A stretch of 64,000 bases of DNA, from assembly GCA_021292105.1 (NCBI GenBank), contig CM037865.1, forward strand, positions 19,434,928-19,498,927, read 5' to 3'. The notes under the pieces are model-generated. The model saw only the letters and a program-made list of their open reading frames with translations. It did not search any database and was not told where the DNA came from. Both the position numbers and the translations under genes were made by a program. Below, one piece after another: positions 58,060-64,000 of the stretch. How positions within the stretch are numbered: position 1 is the stretch's first letter; the number at the start of each line of letters is the position of its first letter. This stretch comes from Anadara kagoshimensis (lineage: Eukaryota; Mollusca; Bivalvia; Arcoida; Arcidae).

Positions 58060-58102
<43 letters not shown>
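58060..58102. repeat. CA microsatellite
   Basis: About 42 bp of CA, in the intron ahead of the nSTAND3 exon. Confidence 0.97.
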
Positions 58103-58104
<2 letters not shown>

Positions 58105-58414
58105 AAACGGCAAACGACTCGACCCAGTGTAGGATGGAAAATATTTTCCACACCTCACTGATTTTATGAGTTTCAGAAATATTGACATGTCAGTTGTTCA
58201 AACTTACCCCTATATTTGAATAAATAAATCCTTATTTAAAATTCGAACATGATTTTATTTATTGACACTTTGCCTTTGTTACGTTTGTTTGCTATAAACA
58301 GGATAAAACATAGGTGTAAAAAATTATTGTTGAATAAACGAGAAATCAATATATTTTATTGTAAAAAGTCCATTTAAGCTATACATAAAAGTTTTATATC
58401 CAGTGCTAATCAGT

Positions 58415-58715
58415 ATGTGGAAAGCCGTGGGTTTCAACCCAGGCTGGGGTCTGATCTTGGGTATGGACTGATCTTTCGCCAAGCACTTGGCATTTAGAAA
58501 TAAAAGTCACGGGTCCCTTCGGAAGAGACCATAAAAAGCGCTGCCCAGTGTCAATGCAGATATTACATTTAAAAACTTCTCTGCACAATGCCTAAAAACA
58601 TTGAAAAAGTAATAAAAAATTTATGACACCTCACCTATAGCTGATGATGTCTCGATATAAGTGATACATTCTTGACTAGGAAGTGAAGCACTATTTAATC
58701 AATCAATCAAACTTG
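58415..58715 (+). mobile_element. SINE, longest copy
   Basis: GTGGGTTTCAACCCAGGCTG (B-box-like), TGATCTTTCGCCAAGCACTT, AAAGTCACGGGTCCCTTCGG, TGATGATGTCTCGATATAAG, TTGACTAGGAAGTGAAGCAC and an AATCAATCAATCAA tail. It sits in the intron before the nSTAND3 exon, in the gene's orientation. Confidence 0.75.
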
Positions 58716-59241
58716 GTGTCACTCAATATTGTCACACTGCAGACATCTATATTTCAACCGCATGTTAGCACACAAGTGTAGTTCAGTGGAGCAATGTTTT
58801 TTTATGGCCCCAGTGTAGATCATTTCACTTATATCTAGACATTCAGTTTTCAGATTGATTGAATAATCTTATTATCCATAGAAAACCATAAACGTTTGGT
58901 ATGCAGACTGCCAAATGTATCAAACTAGGGATATTAACCAACAATTTAAGTAGTACTTTGATCCGTAAGAATGTGATACTGACATTCGCTCTTTTAAGAC
59001 CCGTTGCGCTAGATTGGATACATTGATATAAATTCTTATCATCGATAAGAAAGTGCATTGATATTGACACCTGCTGATTGATTTAAAATATAGATTGACA
59101 TTTTCAGGTATATCTGGACAAATGAAACTATTCACTTTTTGACATTTGTTTAAAAGCCGTTCCTGTCGGTCGAGGTTATCTTGTTGATTGTTTCATTTTT
59201 TTCATTTTCCGTTTTAATGGCAGGTAGAATTCATTTTTCAG

Positions 59242-61018
59242 TTTTAATGGATGGTAAAATAGAAGACATGGCAAAAGAAGATAAAATATATGTTCCTACA
59301 AAAGCAACAAAGTCTTTGAGAGAAGCTGTGAACAACTTTGATGTCGTAATGATGACTGGTCCTCCAGGGTCCGGAAAAACATTCACGATAAATCATATTG
59401 CTCTGCAACTTCAGGAAGAGGGATATAAAATTTGTCCTGTTGTATCAACAAAAGAAATTATTGATTATTGGGTGCTAGAGGTACCACAAGTGTTTGTATT
59501 GAATGATCCGTTTGGTATTCATGATTTAAATCAAAGTGAATTACAACAATGGATGGCTCATAGTGAAAGGTTAAATACATGTATTCGATATAGTAACATG
59601 AAAATCTTAGCAACTATACGGTCACACATCATTAAAGATAAGCAGATATCTGAAAATGTACTCTTTCCATCCAACCTCGAAGTAATTTCTTTGGTAAACG
59701 ATGACATTGCATTATCTAATGAAGAAAGATTGAAAATCTTCAATGCACACGCTCAGTATCAACAACGAGATGATTTGAAAGATATGGGTGTAAAAATTCA
59801 GAACTTTACAATATCCTGTTTTCCATTATTGTGCAAAATATACACTTCTGATAAGGAATCTAAATTCTCGGACAAGGCATTTTTCAATAGGCCACTTTCT
59901 TTACTCCATACGGATATCGAGAAATTCAAAATAAATGATCCTGCACGGTATTTCTGCCTGTTATACTGTATGGTAAATGACAATAACATAGACAAAGGAT
60001 TACTAGGTGTTGGTGAGGAATCAAAAAGAGTTAAAACAGTTCGTAAAATACTGCTAGAAAAATGTGAACTGCCCTCAACATTCTCGAGGGAAAAAATTAA
60101 GTCAAAAATGAACACTTTACTGAACACTTATCTTAAGCAAGAAGGTAACAGTTATCAATTTATTCATGATATAATACATGATGCTGTTATCAGACATGTC
60201 AATGGTTTGTCATCAGATTTCAAACGAATTATACTGAAATACTGCAATTCGAAATTTTTAAATGAAAGAATACGCTTAAGTTCTGTTGTATATCAATGTA
60301 ATGAGGATGCATACCTGGTTTTAAATTCAGATTTGGAGTCTGAATGGGGTGCTAGAATATTACAAGATATAAAAGATGGTAACTGGAAAGACCTGGTCAA
60401 TAATACTACATTACATGTTGACAGAGGTGATATGCTGCTAGCTCAATCATTTAAAAATTTGAATCAGACTGTTTTTCAAAACATCATTTCCTTTTCATAT
60501 CCCGAAGAAATTGCTAAGTTCACATTGCAAACAATACAAAACGACAGCTGTCGCTTAATATTGGAACATTTAAATGATATGACAATTTTGCACCTCATAG
60601 TTTGCCTTGGATTAAAGCATTGTCTTAGCGATATTCTAAAATTAAAATCAATATCTGTCCTGACCTTGCATCAGTTAAAACTGAACTTGTTACTGCTAGC
60701 AAGTATAACAGGAAAGACCAATATAGCTGGAGTATTACTTGCAAATAGATGGAATCCGAGGGATGTCATTACAGAGTTTGATATGCCATTTCCTCATGTG
60801 TCTGCTTTTTATGGCCATGAGGGGGTCTTAGGGTTATTGATAAATCATGGTGCAGAAATAAATAAACATGATAAAAATGGTCAGACACCTTTATTAATAT
60901 CATCTCGAAATGGTCATATTGAAGTAGTGAAGTTATTGCTAAGTCATAAAGCAGACATAAACGAATGTGATAGGTATGGCCAGACACCTTTATTATTATC
61001 ATCTGAAACGGTCATGTT
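59242..61018 (+). CDS. nSTAND3 NTPase exon with first ankyrin repeats
   Basis: The exon likely starts after TTTTTCAG at 59241, joining in phase 1 to the linker (PPNIK, then FLMDGKIEDM). Upstream ATG (59217) or TTG starts are less likely. Domain order: KIYVPTKATKSLREAV lead-in; Walker A GPPGSGKT (59358-59381); Walker B-like VFVLNDPFG about 130 bases on; a sensor-like KILATIRSHI; then helical regions with PLSLLHTDIEKF and YQFIHDIIHDAV, typical of nSTAND3 proteins; from about 60750, ankyrin repeats (GHEGVLGLLINHGAEINKHD, NGQTPLLISSRNGHIEVVKL). It binds and probably hydrolyses ATP. The frame is intact for about 590 codons and breaks at 61004, where one base is missing in an ankyrin unit. Confidence 0.8.
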
Positions 61019-61799
61019 GAAGTAGTGAAGTTATTGCTAAGTCATAAACCGGACATAAACAAATGTGATAGGTATTGTCAGACACCTTTATTATTATCAT
61101 CTCAAAACGGTCATGTTGAAATAGTGAAGTTATTGCTTAGCCATGAAGCGGACGTAAACAAATTTAATTGGATAAGTCAGACACCTTTATTATTATCATC
61201 TCAAAACGGTCATTTTGAAGTAGTGAAGTTATTGCTAAGTCATAAACCGGACATAAACAAATGTGATAGGTATTGTCATACACCTTTATTATTATCATCT
61301 CAAAACGGTCATTTTGAAGTAGTAAAGTTATTGATGAGTCATGAAGCGGACATAAACAAATGTGATTTGATAGGTCAGACACCTTTATTATTATCATCTC
61401 GAAATGGTCATGTTGAAGTAGTGAAGTTATTGATGAGTCATGAAGCGGACATAAACAAATGTGATTGGATAGGTCAGACACCTTTATTATTATCATCTCG
61501 AAATGGTCATGTTGAAGTAGTGAAGTTATTGATGAGTCAAAGCGGACATAAACAAATGTGATTTGATAGGTCAGACACCTTTATTATTATCATCTCGAAA
61601 TGGTCATGGTGAAGTAGTGAAGTTATTGATGAGTCATGAAGCGGACATAAACAAATGTGATAGGAAAGGTCAGACACCTTTATTATTATCATCTCGAAAT
61701 GGTCATGTTGAAGTAGTAAAGTTATTGATGAGTCATAAAGCGGACATAAACAAATGTGATTCGGAAGATCAGACAATTAGTATGTTTGGTTTTAACTGA
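61005..61799 (+). pseudogene. Ankyrin repeat array, two further reading frames
   Basis: After the break near 61004, seven to eight more 33-residue repeats of the form GQTPLLLSSRNGHVEVVKLL, MSHEADINKCD follow in a second frame to about 61539. There two bases are missing, and a third frame runs to the stop at 61797-61799. Units are 99 bp and nearly identical in DNA, unlike most ankyrin proteins, which suggests recent tandem expansion. Confidence 0.85.
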
Positions 61800-62045
61800 T
61801 TTGTTCAGGCGTCTATATTATTATCATCTCAGAGGCCATTTTGAACTAGTGCAGTTATTGCCGAGTCATAAAGCGGGCTAAACCAATGTGATGCGATTCA
61901 TCGGACATTATATCTAAACGGTCATGTTAAAGTAGGGCAGTTATGGAGCAGATATAAACAAATGTGATTGACTTCGTTATACACTTTTATTATTGTCATC
62001 TCTGAAATGTCATGTCTAAATAGTGATATTATTGTAAAGTTAACG
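61800..62045 (+). pseudogene. Decayed ankyrin repeats
   Basis: TATTATTATCATCTCAGAGG, AGTTATTGCCGAGTCATAAA and ATAAACAAATGTGATTGACT are ankyrin-unit words with substitutions and indels and no single frame. They show that the array once extended further. Confidence 0.75.
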
Positions 62046-63745
62046 AAACAAGATAAATAAAAAATCACTTGAAATAAAAACCAGATTCATGCATGCATTA
62101 TGGTCCGTGTTCAAATCACCATCTAAAAAACAATGTAGTAGGGAAACGGGGCTGGGTTGCACAGTAGTTTAAGCACCTCCTGTATATCTATATACGCCCA
62201 CTTCATGTTAATTCAAAATTGAGAATGAAAAGCACGTGGAAGTATGTTTGTCAGGTATATCCAGAACAACCTTAGATATAGAGATCTATTGTAAAAAATA
62301 CATGTATGTATTTAAACCACCGATACAAAGAGTGCATGTTTTACCGTAATCTTTATCAACCTAAATTGTTAAATTAACATTATTTTACCACGGTTTCATA
62401 GACACCTCGTTCTTAGAATACCAAATGTCGGCGTACAGATATGTGGTTTCGCGAAGTCAAAATAGTTTCCGGATTATAACTAAAATTACATTCATTTTTA
62501 AATATAAATTTGCATGTGGATACATTGTACATTTTTGTAAGATTTTTGTTAGAATTTGTTATAGGTTCAGTATGCAAAGGTGAAGGTCACAAACTGAAAA
62601 ATCTTTAACTCTGATGCCAATGTCCATAGATTTGATAGCTTAACCGTGTAAACATTAACATTAACTGAAAATCTGCAAAACTTAAATTGTCGGAAACCAT
62701 TCATTTTGCTAAAACTGAGTGTTTCTCAGCTAAAATGGTGGTTTTTATCTTGGAAAATATATTTATCCCATTTTTTGTATTTATCAAAAACTTTCAGAAA
62801 ATTGATTTTCAAGAAAAAATTGTTTTGTATACACTTAGATTATTAAGTTAAGCTATTAATCTCAGATACAGGAAAGTCTTCTATATTTCAATTCTATGAA
62901 CAAAATTTGACATTATTGGCATTTGTTTATAATATAAATCTATGGCAAATAAAAATTTGTATAGTTATTTATGAATGGCAGTGTATTACGTACAGCTTTA
63001 CAGATATAAAAGGTTCCCTGAAATGGACTTTCGTTGTAATTAATGTAATAGACCATTGAACCGCAGCGTCGAGGCATGACATATATCATCAGGTGAGCAT
63101 AACGGCTCATGGACCTTTTGTTTCCACTTACACGTGATACTACTTAATATATCTTATGTCACTTTTACTTCGTCGCTGTTGCTATCATCGCTAACAATTT
63201 AATGGCAAAGTGTGATTGGATGTATGCTGTACCTAGGAACTATTTTAAAGTACATTAGAATGTTGGGGGAAAATTCTGTCGGGAAATTTTGAAAATAGTC
63301 AAGTGTGGGAACCATGATAATGACAAGAGTGTTAATCTGTACAACTTTAAAAGTTGTATGGTATGTTTGTTTGTTTATTATTATTTTTTGTTTCATTCAT
63401 CAACAATTTTTTACATGTGTAACCAAAGTAATTAGGATTATATCAGTTATAATTATTATCATTTATGAAATTGAATTTGATTCATTAACTTATACTTTGT
63501 ACTTATGTAACCATGGTAACAATGTGCACATCTGTAATTTTTTACTTTTAATTACTGATATTCATTTTATCTATACACTTTGTTTTATTTGTAACAAGAG
63601 TAACAGTAGTGTATATACATTGTATATCTTTATTTTGAATTTTTTCATATCATTTCTGACATCCAAATTTTGTTTTATGTTATACTTTAAATCATATAAC
63701 TACATTAAACACATGTATATTAAATCTTTCATTTATAATGCTTTT
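62046..63745. other. No gene recognised; repeat remnants
   Basis: Contains a fragment with GTTCAGTATGCAAAGGTGAAGG (62567) and an element end ATCAGGTGAGCATAACGGCTC (63088), both of the AAGGTCA/GTGAGC repeat class. The plus frame 63305-63793 overlaps the M20 exon antisense and is not considered real. Confidence 0.5.
63629..63634 (-). terminator. Candidate polyadenylation signal of the M20 gene
   Basis: AATAAA on the minus strand about 112 bases past the stop codon at 63746-63748. Confidence 0.4.
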
Positions 63746-63879
63746 TTAGTTATTACTTATATCATTTTTAAAACTGGATTTAATTTCTTTTAACAAATCT
63801 GGGTTTGTAAATATATCGACGGCGGTTAATGCAAACGCCTTTCCTTGATCCAGTGTATACTTCTGAGCTTCGAATGAAC
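63746..63879 (-). CDS. Last exon of a probable M20-family peptidase (PM20D2/amidohydrolase-like)
   Basis: After a good minus-strand acceptor (TCTCTTACAG), 134 bases give SFEAQKYTLDQGKAFALTAV, DIFTNPDLLKEIKSSF, KNDISNN and a stop. The pattern (A..YTL..GKA.ALTAVD.FTNPDLL.EIK..F) matches the C-terminal helices of M20D peptidases such as PM20D2 and bacterial AbgB-like amidohydrolases, which hydrolyse dipeptides or acyl-amino acids. Catalytic residues lie in earlier exons beyond the right edge, so activity cannot be judged. It is the only exon of this gene in the window. The short match leaves the family call moderate. Confidence 0.55.
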
Positions 63880-64000
63880 CTGTAAGAGATGAAAATTTTT
63901 TATAGAAAAATATCCTTTTTCAGAAAAAATGTAACTTTCTATAAATAAATATGATGCAATATTGAGGTACAGGTCAATATTATACATTTGGTCATGGATC

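Larger units (their letters stand above)
54945..62045 (+). pseudogene. HEPN-nSTAND3-ankyrin gene, frameshifted
   Basis: Exons: 54945-56161 (Ser/Thr-rich, start of HEPN), 56764-56989 (rest of HEPN), 57845-57979 (linker), and 59242 onward (nSTAND3 NTPase, then ankyrin repeats). Splice sites are good and phases agree where frames are intact. HEPN domains are often ribonucleases or signalling modules; STAND NTPases oligomerise after ligand sensing; ankyrins bind partners. By analogy with such STAND proteins this would be an intracellular sensor or defence protein, but that is inferred. Damage: three small indels in the HEPN exon, one near 57905, a 1-base loss near 61004, a 2-base loss near 61539, and decayed repeats after 61800. 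Either a young pseudogene or uncorrected sequence errors explain this. Confidence 0.75.

Noticed and set aside
63305..63793. 162-codon plus-strand frame rich in Ile, Phe and Tyr
   Set aside because: Very T-rich, no recognisable domain, and antisense to the better supported M20 exon and its 3' untranslated region.

Overview
The window looks like nuclear DNA of a bivalve mollusc, perhaps an oyster relative. It is AT-rich, its genes carry introns with GT-AG borders, and most of it is dispersed repeats. The assignment rests on a two-domain cysteine-rich peptide like the bivalve I84 (cvSI-type) protease inhibitors, a HEPN-nSTAND3-ankyrin gene of the kind expanded in molluscs, and repeats with the 'CAGGTGAGC' and 'GGGAGCCTCTAG' ends that I associate with bivalve genomes. 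No species can be named from the sequence alone.

Genes. Four loci are supported. (1) + strand, 13180-15203: a three-exon secreted Cys-rich peptide, probably a serine protease inhibitor. (2) - strand, 20262-23457: a stefin-like cystatin with the QxVxG motif, an oligo-proline segment and an N-terminal hydrophobic segment; its 5' exon is missing. A truncated copy of its last exon lies at 26590-26670. (3) + strand, about 54945-62045: a Ser/Thr-rich exon, a DZIP3-type HEPN domain, an nSTAND3 NTPase and about ten ankyrin repeats. The NTPase frame is intact, but the HEPN, linker and ankyrin parts carry several frameshifts. (4) - strand, 63746-63879: the last exon of a probable M20 (PM20D2/amidohydrolase-like) peptidase running off the right edge.

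Mobile DNA. From left to right: a Tc1/pogo-like non-autonomous element (1597-3018); a mariner 5' half with an inverted fragment (3860-5098); a 4.0-kb element with 4-bp target duplications and subterminal GTAACGTATGTA motifs (7820-11839); a Harbinger-like element with a broken Myb/SANT gene (17219-19275); a 4.66-kb foldback element whose inverted repeats are built of a 33/34-bp minisatellite, flanked by a perfect 8-bp duplication (27112-31774); a piggyBac-like element (31995-35518) containing a CACTA-like element (33734-34256); a mariner 3' half (35775-36265); and several tandem-repeat-bearing elements (42.8-47.2, 48.4-49.9 and 54.3-54.9 kb). tRNA-derived SINEs and small palindromic MITEs are scattered throughout.

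The most striking unit is the foldback element. It shares the plan of Drosophila FB elements (long inverted repeats made of short tandem repeats around a short unique loop), but its two arms are very unequal (about 105 and 14 repeat units). The HEPN-nSTAND3-ANK locus is the most interesting gene, because its architecture resembles intracellular immune sensors.
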